Of a DNA stretch of 64,000 bases, positions 17,553 to 26,055 are shown piece by piece. Position numbers and translations under genes: made by a program. The notes beneath the pieces are model-generated. The model had not been told where the DNA came from, searched no databases, and saw only the letters and a list, made by a program, of their open reading frames with translations. Numbering within the stretch: position 1 is the stretch's first letter; each line of letters starts with the position of its first letter. Source of the stretch: Hyphomicrobiales bacterium (lineage in GTDB: Bacteria > Pseudomonadota > Alphaproteobacteria > Rhizobiales > Rhizobiaceae); assembly GCA_900465915.1 (NCBI GenBank), contig UBKJ01000003.1, positions 126,144-190,143 of the forward strand, given 5' to 3'.

Positions 17553-17563
17553 AAGGCTCGCCT

Positions 17564-17800
17564 ATGTCCACCGAAATCCATCCCGCGCCGACCGAATTCA
17601 CGCCGGAAGAAATCGCAAAAGAAGGCATTCTGCGGTTTTTCCACTATGGACACCTGCCCGAAGGGCTTCGCGCCCGCTCCAAACCGTTCTGCGATCTCGC
17701 GCGCCTGATCGTGGATACGACGCCGCGCAATGCGGAGCGCGCGGTCGCCCTGCGGAAGCTCCTTGAGGCGAAAGACGCCGCTGTCCGCGCGGCGGTGTGA
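17564..17800 (+). CDS. Acb2/Tad1 hairpin-domain-like mini-protein (possible anti-CBASS/Thoeris sponge)
   Basis: 78 aa. FFHYGHLPEGLRARSKPFCD then LARLIVDTTPRNAERAVALR and KLLEAKDAAVRAAV match, by recall, the helical-hairpin family (formerly a DUF) assigned to Acb2/Tad1 cyclic-nucleotide sponges: aromatic-HLP start, DLA-lI, PRN-ER-vALRkLLEAKDaAVRA. Known members sequester CBASS or Thoeris signal nucleotides. In an early phage operon a counter-defence role is attractive, but the assignment rests on pattern memory and many family members are untested. Confidence 0.6.
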   Translation: MSTEIHPAPTEFTPEEIAKEGILRFFHYGHLPEGLRARSKPFCDLARLIVDTTPRNAERAVALRKLLEAKDAAVRAAV

Positions 17801-17812
17801 GGGGTCAGGAAC

Positions 17813-18301
17813 ATGGCTCGCATCCTCGGCGTAGATCCCGGACTGTCCGGCGCGATTGTCCTTCTGGACACCGTCTTTATGTCGCTGCGGGTCTTCGACA
17901 TGCCGGTGGCGAAGTCCGGGCCGAAGGGGCGTAACAGCCTGGTCGACGGATTGCTTGCGCGTCATGTTGAGGCCCTTGGCGACATCGACCTCGCGGTCAT
18001 CGAGGATGTGCATTCCATGCCAACGGATGGTTCGTCTTCCGCATTCAAGTTCGGGACGGCCTTCGGCGTCATTCGCGGAATTGTGGCTGCGAAAAGCATC
18101 CCCACCGTCTTCATAGCCCCCAACAAGTGGAAGGCGGAAGTCGGATTGATCGGCAAAGACAAGGACGCTTCGCGCGGGAAGGCTGTCGAGCTTTTCCCGA
18201 AGAGCGCCAACTTGTTCGCCCGGAAGAAAGACAACGGCCGTGCCGACGCCGCCTTGTTGGCTTTGGTGGCATACACAAAGAACATGGATCACACACGATG
18301 A
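17813..18301 (+). CDS. RuvC-like Holliday-junction resolvase / RNase H-fold nuclease
   Basis: 162 aa. ILGVDPGLSGAIVLLD (Asp8), AVIEDVHSMP (Glu64), GTAFGVIRGI and DNGRADAALLALVA (Asp140/Asp145) supply the four acidic residues of the RuvC-type active site. Probably resolves recombination or replication intermediates before packaging. Stop overlaps the next start (ATGA). Confidence 0.85.
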   Translation: MARILGVDPGLSGAIVLLDTVFMSLRVFDMPVAKSGPKGRNSLVDGLLARHVEALGDIDLAVIEDVHSMPTDGSSSAFKFGTAFGVIRGIVAAKSIPTVFIAPNKWKAEVGLIGKDKDASRGKAVELFPKSANLFARKKDNGRADAALLALVAYTKNMDHTR

Positions 18302-18558
18302 CGAGCAACCACGAACGTCTCATGTTCGATATCGCGGTTCGGCGCGGCCTTGATGTGGAAGACATCAAGGGGCCGTCTCGCAGACCTGAAATCGTCGCAG
18401 CGCGCCGGGAGTTCTGTTTCCGCGCCAGGCACGAATTCGGCATGACCTTTGCGATGATCGCCCAGGCGGTAAACCGTCAGGTTTCTTCCGTCCACGCCCT
18501 TATCGCCGGCGTCCCTGCGACCGTTCTGGAGAGCGGGAGCGCAAGTGATGAGCAATAG
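18298..18558 (+). CDS. Free-standing DnaA domain IV-like DNA-binding protein
   Basis: 86 aa. FDIAVRRGLDVEDIKGPSRR, PEIVAARREFCFRARHEFGM, TFAMIAQAVNRQVSSVHALI follow the layout of DnaA domain IV: the basic loop, the helix with ARxxxxxLxR, and the final helix where DnaA has DHSTV. No AAA+ domain. It might bind DnaA-box-like sites in the phage origin or block host DnaA. Encoded inside the replication module, coupled on both sides. Confidence 0.65.
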   Translation: MTSNHERLMFDIAVRRGLDVEDIKGPSRRPEIVAARREFCFRARHEFGMTFAMIAQAVNRQVSSVHALIAGVPATVLESGSASDEQ

Positions 18559-19948
18559 GGCGCTTCTCGACTATCAGCGTACCGGCCGGGATTTGCTGGC
18601 GAGCGCGCATGCCTGCATCATGGGCGACAAGCCGGGCCTAGGGAAGTCTGCGCAGGCCATTGCGGCCGCAGCCAAGGTCCGCGCGAAGCGCATCCTTGTG
18701 ATCTGCCCGGCTGTCTTGCTGGCGAATTGGGAGCGCGAGTTTCACCTGTGGTGGTCGGTCGAGACTGCTGATCCTCTACCGCCGATCCATCGCGCAGACA
18801 GGCGCTTGACGACGTTTCCGCAGGTCGGTCCCGCCGTCTGCATCGTCAACTACGACAAGTTTTCCATGCGTGATAAGGCGCGCCGTCGCGCGACGAACCA
18901 GTGGGCGAAACTCGTCATCAATGCGAAATGGGATGTCATCATCATCGATGAAGCCCATGCCCTAAAAAACGTCGCATCGAATCGCACCAAGGCGATCTAC
19001 GGCGATTTGCGCCGCAGCAATCCGGTCGATCCCACATACTGGTGGCCGATGTCCGGGACGCTGTTGCTCAACCATGCCGGTGAAATGTACCCCCATCTTG
19101 CCGCGCTCTTTCCGGGTCTTATCCAGACGAAGCACGGGAAAATGCAGACGCTTCGTCAGTTCGAGGACGAATATTGCGTTGTCGTCAATGAGCGCTTTGG
19201 CGGAGCGACGCTGCGGGTCATCAAAGGCTCGAAAAATGTCGCTGAGCTGCGGCAGATGATTGCTCCGGTCTACATCCAGCGCAAAGAGGAAGACGTGTTG
19301 CGCGACCTGCCGCCGCTGCGGTTTGTCGATTGCCCGATCTCCATCAAGCCGAAAACCGAGAGGATGCGGCAGCTTGTCGCAGAAGCCGATCAGAAGCTTA
19401 AATCGATCATCGCCGGCTGTCGCACAGAAGACGAGATATTGACGGCTCTGCGGAGCGACGAACTAGCTCTTGCGACACAGCAGCACCTGGTTGGCTTTCT
19501 CAAGGCCGAAGCCATAGGCGATCTGGTGGATTGGGAGCTGGCGGATAACCCCACTGAAAAGAGGATAATATTCCTCCACCACACGAAAGCTATTGACACA
19601 TTGGCGGAACGTTTGGTGAACTATGGGAATGTTATCCTAGACGGCAGGACCCCCGCAGCCGACCGTGTCAGGTTGGTAGACCAGTTTCAGAATGATCCAA
19701 ACACAAGAACTTTCATCGGGCAATCAGTTGTTTGCCGCGAAGGGCTGACGCTTACCGCCGCGAACCAAGTCATCATTGGCGAACCATCATGGACCCCCCT
19801 GTATAATTTTCAGCTTGGCAAGCGGGCCGCCCGCATCGGGCAGTCGAAACCTGTCTTAGCTCGGCTGATGTACGCGGAAGACACGGTTGATGAAATTCTT
19901 ATGAAAGTAATTGTCAGAAAAACGAACGATCTAGCGGCGTTCTTTTGA
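18548..19948 (+). CDS. SNF2-type SF2 helicase
   Basis: 466 aa. Motif I MGDKPGLGKSAQAIA, motif II IIIDEAHALKN, motif III MSGTLLLNH; the C-terminal lobe has IIFLHHTKAIDTL and QSVVCREGLTLTAANQVI with the RAARIGQ motif VI. Resembles SMARCAL1/phage DEAD-type remodellers. ATG 18548 chosen over GTG 18545. Likely to assist replication or recombination. Confidence 0.88.
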   Translation: MSNRALLDYQRTGRDLLASAHACIMGDKPGLGKSAQAIAAAAKVRAKRILVICPAVLLANWEREFHLWWSVETADPLPPIHRADRRLTTFPQVGPAVCIVNYDKFSMRDKARRRATNQWAKLVINAKWDVIIIDEAHALKNVASNRTKAIYGDLRRSNPVDPTYWWPMSGTLLLNHAGEMYPHLAALFPGLIQTKHGKMQTLRQFEDEYCVVVNERFGGATLRVIKGSKNVAELRQMIAPVYIQRKEEDVLRDLPPLRFVDCPISIKPKTERMRQLVAEADQKLKSIIAGCRTEDEILTALRSDELALATQQHLVGFLKAEAIGDLVDWELADNPTEKRIIFLHHTKAIDTLAERLVNYGNVILDGRTPAADRVRLVDQFQNDPNTRTFIGQSVVCREGLTLTAANQVIIGEPSWTPLYNFQLGKRAARIGQSKPVLARLMYAEDTVDEILMKVIVRKTNDLAAFF

Positions 19949-19982
19949 CGGATAATATTCATCTTATGAAGGGAATGAGAAA

Positions 19983-20534
19983 ATGACTTTGGAACTAAGG
20001 GTTGTTGCGAGCGATATTCAGGAGCTTGGCGAGCAACTTCGCATGATGGCGATTGGCATGCTCGGCCAAGACATCGCTGCTGCGGATGAAAAGGGCCTCG
20101 CGGGTTACACCGATGTCGAGCTGCTGTCGGAAATCGCTACGCGGGGCATCATGGTGAAGACCGTTCTCGGCGTCACGGAAAAGCAGGATGCACCGAGCGA
20201 TACGGCCGACAAGGGACAGAAGACGCGCACCCGCAAGCCGAAGGCCGAAGACAAACCCGCCGATGAACCGGCGGATGCGCCGGAAGATGCAACCCACGAC
20301 CCGGAAGGGGTGGAACAGACCCCCGAACCCGAACAGACGCCGGCGCTGTCACCGCAGGAGGCTTATGACAAGGCTTTCGACATCGCCATGCAGCTCTACA
20401 ACGGCGCGACGAAACAGGCCGTCATGTCGCTGCTGACGGAATTCGCCGTCAAGAGCTTCCGCGATCTCGACGCGGACGCGCACGGCCATGCCTTCCTCCA
20501 GAAGGTCGAAGCGATCCAGAACCGGCAGGGCTGA
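19983..20534 (+). CDS. Hypothetical protein with disordered Pro/Glu-rich linker
   Basis: 183 aa. Helical N-terminus (MTLELRVVASDIQELGEQLR), a low-complexity acidic and proline-rich middle (about 70-125) and a helical C-terminus. Placed between the helicase and the DUF2800 nuclease, so probably a recombination/replication accessory. No family recognised. Confidence 0.65.
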   Translation: MTLELRVVASDIQELGEQLRMMAIGMLGQDIAAADEKGLAGYTDVELLSEIATRGIMVKTVLGVTEKQDAPSDTADKGQKTRTRKPKAEDKPADEPADAPEDATHDPEGVEQTPEPEQTPALSPQEAYDKAFDIAMQLYNGATKQAVMSLLTEFAVKSFRDLDADAHGHAFLQKVEAIQNRQG

Positions 20535-20537
20535 CCG

Positions 20538-21755
20538 ATGACCAAGCGCGCGCACGCCGTTCTGTCTGCAAGCAGTTCGCATATCTGGCTGAACTGCACG
20601 AAGTCCGGGGAGCTTTCCATGCGCCCGGACGCGCCCCAACGGAGAGGGAGCATCTATGCCGCAGAAGGCACGGCTGCGCACGCTTTGGCCGAAACGTGTC
20701 TGCGCGACGTGAAAGACGCAGACCTTTACGTCGGCCTGGAATTCGAGGGCTTCAAAGTTGACCGGGATATGGCTGCGGCCGTGCAGGTCTATCTCGATCA
20801 TATTCGCTCGCTTCCGTTTGGCCTGTTCTGGATCGAGCAGGGGGTTTCGCTGTCTCCGCTGTGGGAAAACGAAGGCGAAAAATGTCCGACGCCGCTATTC
20901 GGCACATCGGATTTCCTCGCGCTGTGCGGCGACACGCTGCATGTCGTGGATTACAAGCACGGTGTCGGCGTGCCGGTCGAAGCCAAGGGCAACACGCAGT
21001 TCATGTATTATGGCCTCGGCGGTGTCTATCACGCTTTGAGCGTGGCGCGCAGACTGCCGCGCTATGTCACCATGACCGTTGTGCAGCCGCGCGCGCAGCA
21101 TAGAGCCGGACCTGTCCGGTCTTGGACTATTCCGACGCTGGACCTTTTCATTTGGGCCGACACAGTTCTTCGCCCTGCCGTTGTGTCTGTTTTGTCAACG
21201 AACACGACATACCACGCTGGGACACATTGCCGTTGGTGCCCGCATGCCGGGCGTTGCCCGACGCTTCGCGAGAAGGCTCTAGAGACGGCCCGGACCCAAT
21301 TCGATGATGTCACCGCGACCCCGCCGGCGGCGAACCTGATCCCACTCGACGAACTTGGCGCGATCCTCTCGCAGGCCGAACTCATCGTGTCTTGGCTTTC
21401 CCAGGTGCGCGCCGTCGTATCCGACGCCATCGACAAGGGTCACAAGATCGATGGGTGGAAGCTCGTAGACAAGCGCGCCGTGCGGAAGTGGTCGGACGAG
21501 GACGCCGTGATTGACGCGGTGCGGAAATACTTCGGCAGCAGCGCTTGGCACCGTGATTTTCAAGCGCCGCCGAAGCCACTTTCTCCCGCGCAGATGGAAA
21601 AGACGCTGAAACAAAAGCATCGCACCTTCCAAGACGTGGGGCTGGACCAATTCATCACATCCGAAAGTTCGGGAACGACGCTGGTTCCCGACGAAGACGA
21701 ACGGCCTGCGGCGGCTACAGGGCCGCAGGCGGTTTTTGAAGACGTGAACCTGTAG
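20538..21755 (+). CDS. DUF2800 protein, Cas4/RecB-like PD-(D/E)XK nuclease
   Basis: 405 aa. Opens with the DUF2800 signature HAVLSASSSHIWLNCTKSGE; nuclease motifs GTSDF and LHVVDYKHGVGVPVEAKGN, and a Cys cluster CRWCPHAGRCP that in this family may bind Fe-S or zinc. Followed by a DUF2815 gene, the standard pairing in phage recombination modules (exonuclease plus ssDNA-binding protein). Confidence 0.88.
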   Translation: MTKRAHAVLSASSSHIWLNCTKSGELSMRPDAPQRRGSIYAAEGTAAHALAETCLRDVKDADLYVGLEFEGFKVDRDMAAAVQVYLDHIRSLPFGLFWIEQGVSLSPLWENEGEKCPTPLFGTSDFLALCGDTLHVVDYKHGVGVPVEAKGNTQFMYYGLGGVYHALSVARRLPRYVTMTVVQPRAQHRAGPVRSWTIPTLDLFIWADTVLRPAVVSVLSTNTTYHAGTHCRWCPHAGRCPTLREKALETARTQFDDVTATPPAANLIPLDELGAILSQAELIVSWLSQVRAVVSDAIDKGHKIDGWKLVDKRAVRKWSDEDAVIDAVRKYFGSSAWHRDFQAPPKPLSPAQMEKTLKQKHRTFQDVGLDQFITSESSGTTLVPDEDERPAAATGPQAVFEDVNL

Positions 21756-21802
21756 CGCCAACCCGGCAGTCACCGGACGAAAAGACAACAGGAGAAGATC
21801 AC

Positions 21803-22360
21803 ATGACTGCTTTGCTTACCCCCTTCGGGCTGCTCTCGTTCCCGAACCTGTTCACCCCCCGCGCGCCTGCGGAAGGGGCGGAACCCCGCTATTCGTTGAA
21901 CCTTGTCTTCGATCAGAAGGCGCAGGCCACCAATGAATGGAAAATCCTCAAGGACGCCGTGAACCAGGTCGCCCGTGAGAAGTGGGGGAACAACATTCCG
22001 CGCAACCTTCGCAGTCCGTTCCGTGACGCCGGCGAGAAGGACTATGCCGGTTACGAACCCGGCTTCATCTTCATCAACGCCTGGACGAAGACCGCGCCCG
22101 GCGTCGTCGGTCCGACCCGCGAAGACATCTTCGACGCGAACGATGTCTGGGCCGGCCAGCTCGCGCGCGCCAGCGTGAAGCCTTTCGCCTACGACAACTC
22201 GGGCAACAAGGGCGTCGCGTTCAGTCTCGAAAACGTGCAGATCGGCAAGTTCGACATGCCTCGTCTGGACGGGCGCGTCGCGGCCAACAAGGCGTTCGGT
22301 GATGCGGATGTGTCTGCTTTGGTGGCGGACACTGATGGACAGGATTACGATCCGTTTTAA
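21803..22360 (+). CDS. DUF2815 ssDNA-binding protein
   Basis: 185 aa. TPFGLLSFPNLFTPRAPAEG, RYSLNLVFDQKA and DVWAGQLARASVKPFAYDN are characteristic of DUF2815, an OB-fold SSB-like family. Acidic C-terminus (DTDGQDYDPF) as in SSB/gp2.5 proteins for recruiting partners. AGGAGAAGATCAC precedes the ATG. Confidence 0.88.
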   Translation: MTALLTPFGLLSFPNLFTPRAPAEGAEPRYSLNLVFDQKAQATNEWKILKDAVNQVAREKWGNNIPRNLRSPFRDAGEKDYAGYEPGFIFINAWTKTAPGVVGPTREDIFDANDVWAGQLARASVKPFAYDNSGNKGVAFSLENVQIGKFDMPRLDGRVAANKAFGDADVSALVADTDGQDYDPF

Positions 22361-22472
22361 GCAGATCGCCGCGCGGTTCCTCCCCCTCGCCCCGCGCGGC
22401 CCGGCCCCGTCGCTTCCTCGCCCTCTCAGCGACGGGGCCACCATCCCAACAAGTTTTTGGAAAGCACCGCTC

Positions 22473-22682
22473 ATGGCTTCATTGCTCAAGACATTCACAC
22501 AGTACCGGATCGACCGGACGAAGGCGGAAAAGCTGGTCGCGGTTGACCCTCGGAAGGTGTCGTTCGTTCGCCAGACGGCACACAATTCGACCTTCATCGG
22601 ATACACGAAGGATTTCGGTTTCGAGGTGGCTGAAACGCTGCCGGTCGTTGTCGAAGCTCTCAACTTTGGACGTGGGGAGTAG
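22473..22682 (+). CDS. Small hypothetical phage protein
   Basis: 69 aa from MASLLKTFTQYRIDRTKAEK. Mixed composition, no motif. GGAAAGCACCGCTC precedes the ATG. It ends 5 nt before the next start, in the replication operon. Confidence 0.55.
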   Translation: MASLLKTFTQYRIDRTKAEKLVAVDPRKVSFVRQTAHNSTFIGYTKDFGFEVAETLPVVVEALNFGRGE

Positions 22683-22687
22683 CGGCG

Positions 22688-22879
22688 ATGGATCACGAAT
22701 TCTGGTTCCGCAAGCACGCCAGCATGGCGTCGTTCATCGGCGTCGCCTACGCCGCCGCCTGCATCGCTATCGGCCTCGCCACCAACAATCGCGCGCCTGT
22801 CGTTGCGGCCCTGCTACTGCTGGTCTGCTGCTATCTCATGGCAGTTTTCGCCGCAGTCCATCACGCCTTTGGGGGATAG
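22688..22879 (+). CDS. Small two-TM membrane protein
   Basis: 63 aa. Hydrophobic stretches about 15-31 and 38-58 separated by TNNRAP, predicted helical hairpin. First of two adjacent mini membrane proteins 3 bp apart in a DNA-metabolism operon; function unknown. Confidence 0.6.
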   Translation: MDHEFWFRKHASMASFIGVAYAAACIAIGLATNNRAPVVAALLLLVCCYLMAVFAAVHHAFGG

Positions 22880-22882
22880 GCC

Positions 22883-23053
22883 ATGTTGCTGTCTGTTTCC
22901 CTTCTGGCGACATCGTCGGCGCTCACGGCCTTGCACGTCTTCGCATACGCCCGCAGCCACGACAGGTTCTGGCTCATTATGTCTGCGGTTTGGGCGGCAA
23001 ATGTGGTTCTCGACTGCATTCCGTTCGTCTCCGCCGCGCTGAAACTCATTTGA
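22883..23053 (+). CDS. 56-aa two-TM membrane protein
   Basis: Reads MLLSVSLLATSSALTALHVF, then YARSHDRFWLIMSAVWAANV and VLDCIPFVSAALKLI. Two hydrophobic segments with a charged loop. Starts 3 bp after the previous stop and ends 12 bp before the dNMP kinase, with a GGGAGG ribosome site for that gene. Pairing with 22688..22879 suggests a hetero-oligomer. Confidence 0.55.
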   Translation: MLLSVSLLATSSALTALHVFAYARSHDRFWLIMSAVWAANVVLDCIPFVSAALKLI

Positions 23054-23065
23054 CGGGAGGATAGT

Positions 23066-23623
23066 ATGTCTCCTGTCATTATTGGGTTGGCCGGCCCGAT
23101 GCGTTCCGGCAAGTCCACCGTCGCGGATCGTCTCGCGGATTTGTACGGGTTCGAGCGTGAGCCTTTCAGCAAGCCGCTGAAAGACATGCTGCGGGCGTTC
23201 GGCCTGTCTGACGATCACCTTGAGGGCAATCTGAAGAACACCCCTGCGGTGCTGCTTGGCGGCAAGACGCCGCGCTACGCCATGCAGACCCTTGGGACCG
23301 AATGGGGCCGGGGAATCATTCACCCGGAACTGTGGACGCGGCACTGGTCGACGCGCGCGCAGCTCCACGTCGCGCAGGGCCTGTCTGTGGTCGAGGAAGG
23401 AACGCGCTTTCCCAACGAAGTGAAGGCTATTCATGCTCTGGGGGGCGTCGTTGTCTATGTGGACCGCCCGGCGGAACTGCGCGGCGTGTCCAGCGAGCAT
23501 GTCTCCGAACTCGGCAACATGCAGGAACTGGCTGACTTCACCCTCTACAATGGCGGCTCGCTCGATGATCTTCATGAGAACATCGACGTGATGATGCGCT
23601 GGATTGGCAAGCGCAATGGTTGA
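23066..23623 (+). CDS. Deoxynucleoside monophosphate kinase
   Basis: 185 aa. P-loop GPMRSGKST (10-18), lid and LID-like LGTEWGRGIIHPELW motif typical of the phage dNMP kinase family (T4 gp1 type), and VVEEGTRFPNEVKAI. Converts dNMPs, including modified ones in some phages, to dNDPs. Overlaps the HNH gene by 8 bp. Confidence 0.85.
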   Translation: MSPVIIGLAGPMRSGKSTVADRLADLYGFEREPFSKPLKDMLRAFGLSDDHLEGNLKNTPAVLLGGKTPRYAMQTLGTEWGRGIIHPELWTRHWSTRAQLHVAQGLSVVEEGTRFPNEVKAIHALGGVVVYVDRPAELRGVSSEHVSELGNMQELADFTLYNGGSLDDLHENIDVMMRWIGKRNG

Positions 23624-24146
23624 TCGTCTTGAGCGTTGGAAACCTGTCCTTGGCTTTGAGGGGCGCTATGAAGTGTCCGACCAAGGGCGGGTGCGTTCTC
23701 TGGATCGGTCTTGGCAACAGAAGGGCCGTAACGGGAAGCTGCACACTCGCCACAAAAAGGGGCGCATTTTGCGTCCGGGGCGGATGTCCGGTGGTCATGT
23801 CTCCGTGGCAATCGGCAGGGGGAATTCCCGCACTGTGCATTCCCTCGTAATGGAAGCGTTCTGCGGCCCTGTGCCGGAAGGCATGGAAGTATTACACAGG
23901 AACGGGAACCACACCGACAACCGGCTGTCTAATCTTCGTTATGGCACCCGCAGCGATAACATACGAGATAAAAAGTGGCACGGGGTTCCCGTAAGCGTAT
24001 CGAGTAAGTTAAGACCCCCTCAAATCCGGGACATAAAACGGCGTCTAGCTGCTGGCGAAAGTGGGTCGGCTATAGCCCGCTGTTTCAGCGTCTCCCCATG
24101 CACGGTTTCCGCAATCAAATTGGGGAGATTGCACGTTGATGTCTGA
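23616..24146 (+). CDS. HNH homing endonuclease with NUMOD4 domain
   Basis: 176 aa. NUMOD4 region WKPVLGFEGRYEVSDQGRVR, HNH core VLHRNGNHTDNRLSNLRYGT and a C-terminal HTH for target binding (LAAGESGSAIARCFSVSPCT). Overlaps the dNMP kinase end by 8 bp and the DNA polymerase start by 8 bp, so it is cleanly wedged in the operon. Probably a free-standing mobile endonuclease. Confidence 0.88.
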   Translation: MVDRLERWKPVLGFEGRYEVSDQGRVRSLDRSWQQKGRNGKLHTRHKKGRILRPGRMSGGHVSVAIGRGNSRTVHSLVMEAFCGPVPEGMEVLHRNGNHTDNRLSNLRYGTRSDNIRDKKWHGVPVSVSSKLRPPQIRDIKRRLAAGESGSAIARCFSVSPCTVSAIKLGRLHVDV

Positions 24147-26055
24147 CAAACTCCACATTGATCTGGAAACTTTTTCCGCTGCCGAACTAAAAAAGACCGG
24201 CGCGTGGCGTTACGCGGAAGACCCCTCTACGGGGGTCTTCTGTATGGCTTACGCCTTCAATGACGAACCGGCGGACATCTGGAAAGAGGGCGATCCCCTA
24301 CCGATCCGAATTCGCCAGCACGTCGAGGCCGGCGGCGAGGTCCATGCGTGGAACGCCATGTTCGAGCTGGCGATTTGGACCCGCATTTGCGCGACCCGGT
24401 TCGGTTGGCCGCAGCTATTTATCTCGCAGCTCCGGGACACTATGGCCGCTGCGGCTTATTGGGGCCTGCCGCTGTCTCTGGACATGGCCGCTCACGCCAG
24501 CGGCGCGCGTGTTCGTAAGGATGCGCTTGGCTCCAAGCTGATGCTGAAGCTTTCCAAGCCCCGCAAGGGTGGAACCTGGTGGCACCAAGACGATCCGTCT
24601 TTGCTTCCCGGTCTTTACGATTATTGCAGGAATGACGTGGACGCGGAGCGAGCTATCGCCGCGACCATCCCCGAGCTGCCCCCGAGCGAACAGCGCGTTT
24701 GGGAAGCCGACATGACCATCAACATGCGCGGCGTCATGCTGGACATGAATTTGGTCAACAAGCTGAAAACCTTCACCGATTGGGAGAAGGCAGAACTCGA
24801 CCGGCAGATGGATCGGATCACCTGCGGCGAGGCGACTGCATGCACGCAGACATCGCGCATTCTGGCGTTTGTCCAGAAGAACAACCCACACGTCACGTCT
24901 TTGACGAAAGAGGCTGTGGACGCGGCTTTGGCCGGCCCGCTCACGCCGGTCGCACGCGAAGTGCTGGAGCTGCGGCAGGCGGCGGCCAAAAGCTCAACGT
25001 CCAAGCTCAACGCGATGCTGGCGTGTGTCTGCGCAGACGGCCGCGTGCGCGGCCTATTGCAATATTACGGCGCGAACCGCACGGGCAGATGGGCCGGGCG
25101 CCTTGTGCAGGTCCAGAACCTGCCGCGCCCGACCACCAAACGCGTCCCGCAGCTTATTCGCATGGTGCTGGACGGGGCGACGCCCGATGAAGTGGGGCTG
25201 TTCATCAATCCGCTGGACGCGGTGGCGTCGATCATTCGCGGCTGTTTCACCGCAGCACCGGGAAAGAAATTCTTTCAGCAGGATTTATCCCAGATCGAGG
25301 CGCGCGTCGTGGCGTGGCTGTCCGGGCAAGACGACATCCTGGATGTCTTCGCGCGCGGCGAAGATGTCTACGTCTACACCGCGAACAAAATGGGGTCGAA
25401 CGACCGGCAACTCGGCAAGGTCCTTGTGCTTGCGTGCGGCTTTGGCATGGGCTGGCCCAAGTTTCAGGCCACGGCGAGGACATACCGGCTCTTTCTCTCC
25501 GACGATCAGGCGCAGGAGGCGGTCACTGTCTGGAGGCAGAACAACCCCGCCGTCGTGAGCTATTGGAAGTCCGCGCAGGAGGCTTGCGTCTGGGCGATCC
25601 GCAATCCCGGCCGCCGGATCGTGATTGGGCCGAAAGGTCGGCAGGTGACGATTGGCCTGTCCGCTACCGGCCGCACGCGCGGGCATCTGCTGGTGAAACT
25701 GCCGTCCGGCCGATATCTGGTCTACCGCGACGCCAAGCTGGAGCAGGGCCAGTACGGACCGGAAATCACCTACATGGGCGTCAACCAGTACACCCGGAAG
25801 TGGGAACGTCTGCGCACCTACGGCGGAAAGCTCGTCGAGAACTGGACGCAGGCGGTGGCGCGCGACGTGCAGGCCGAAGCCACGGTGAACATCGAAACGC
25901 AAATCCCCGGCATCGTCATGTCCGTGCATGACGAACTTATCAACGAAAACGACGACGCTTCCGGCATGGCTGCGATCATGAACGCGCCGCCTTCATGGGC
26001 GGTGGGCCTTCCGGTCACGTCGGACGGATGGATTGGAGAAAGGTATCGCAAGTGA
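24139..26055 (+). CDS. Family A DNA polymerase with 3'-5' exonuclease
   Basis: 638 aa. Exonuclease motifs LHIDLETFS (Asp8, Glu10), AWNAMFELAIW and YCRNDVDAE. Polymerase motif A FQQDLSQIEARVVAWLSGQ, an O-helix region RQLGKVLVLACGFGMGWPKF and motif C SVHDE. ATG at 24139 preferred over TTG 24136. Replicative enzyme of the phage, T7-like in organisation but with its own primase-helicase downstream. Confidence 0.93.
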   Translation: MSDKLHIDLETFSAAELKKTGAWRYAEDPSTGVFCMAYAFNDEPADIWKEGDPLPIRIRQHVEAGGEVHAWNAMFELAIWTRICATRFGWPQLFISQLRDTMAAAAYWGLPLSLDMAAHASGARVRKDALGSKLMLKLSKPRKGGTWWHQDDPSLLPGLYDYCRNDVDAERAIAATIPELPPSEQRVWEADMTINMRGVMLDMNLVNKLKTFTDWEKAELDRQMDRITCGEATACTQTSRILAFVQKNNPHVTSLTKEAVDAALAGPLTPVAREVLELRQAAAKSSTSKLNAMLACVCADGRVRGLLQYYGANRTGRWAGRLVQVQNLPRPTTKRVPQLIRMVLDGATPDEVGLFINPLDAVASIIRGCFTAAPGKKFFQQDLSQIEARVVAWLSGQDDILDVFARGEDVYVYTANKMGSNDRQLGKVLVLACGFGMGWPKFQATARTYRLFLSDDQAQEAVTVWRQNNPAVVSYWKSAQEACVWAIRNPGRRIVIGPKGRQVTIGLSATGRTRGHLLVKLPSGRYLVYRDAKLEQGQYGPEITYMGVNQYTRKWERLRTYGGKLVENWTQAVARDVQAEATVNIETQIPGIVMSVHDELINENDDASGMAAIMNAPPSWAVGLPVTSDGWIGERYRK

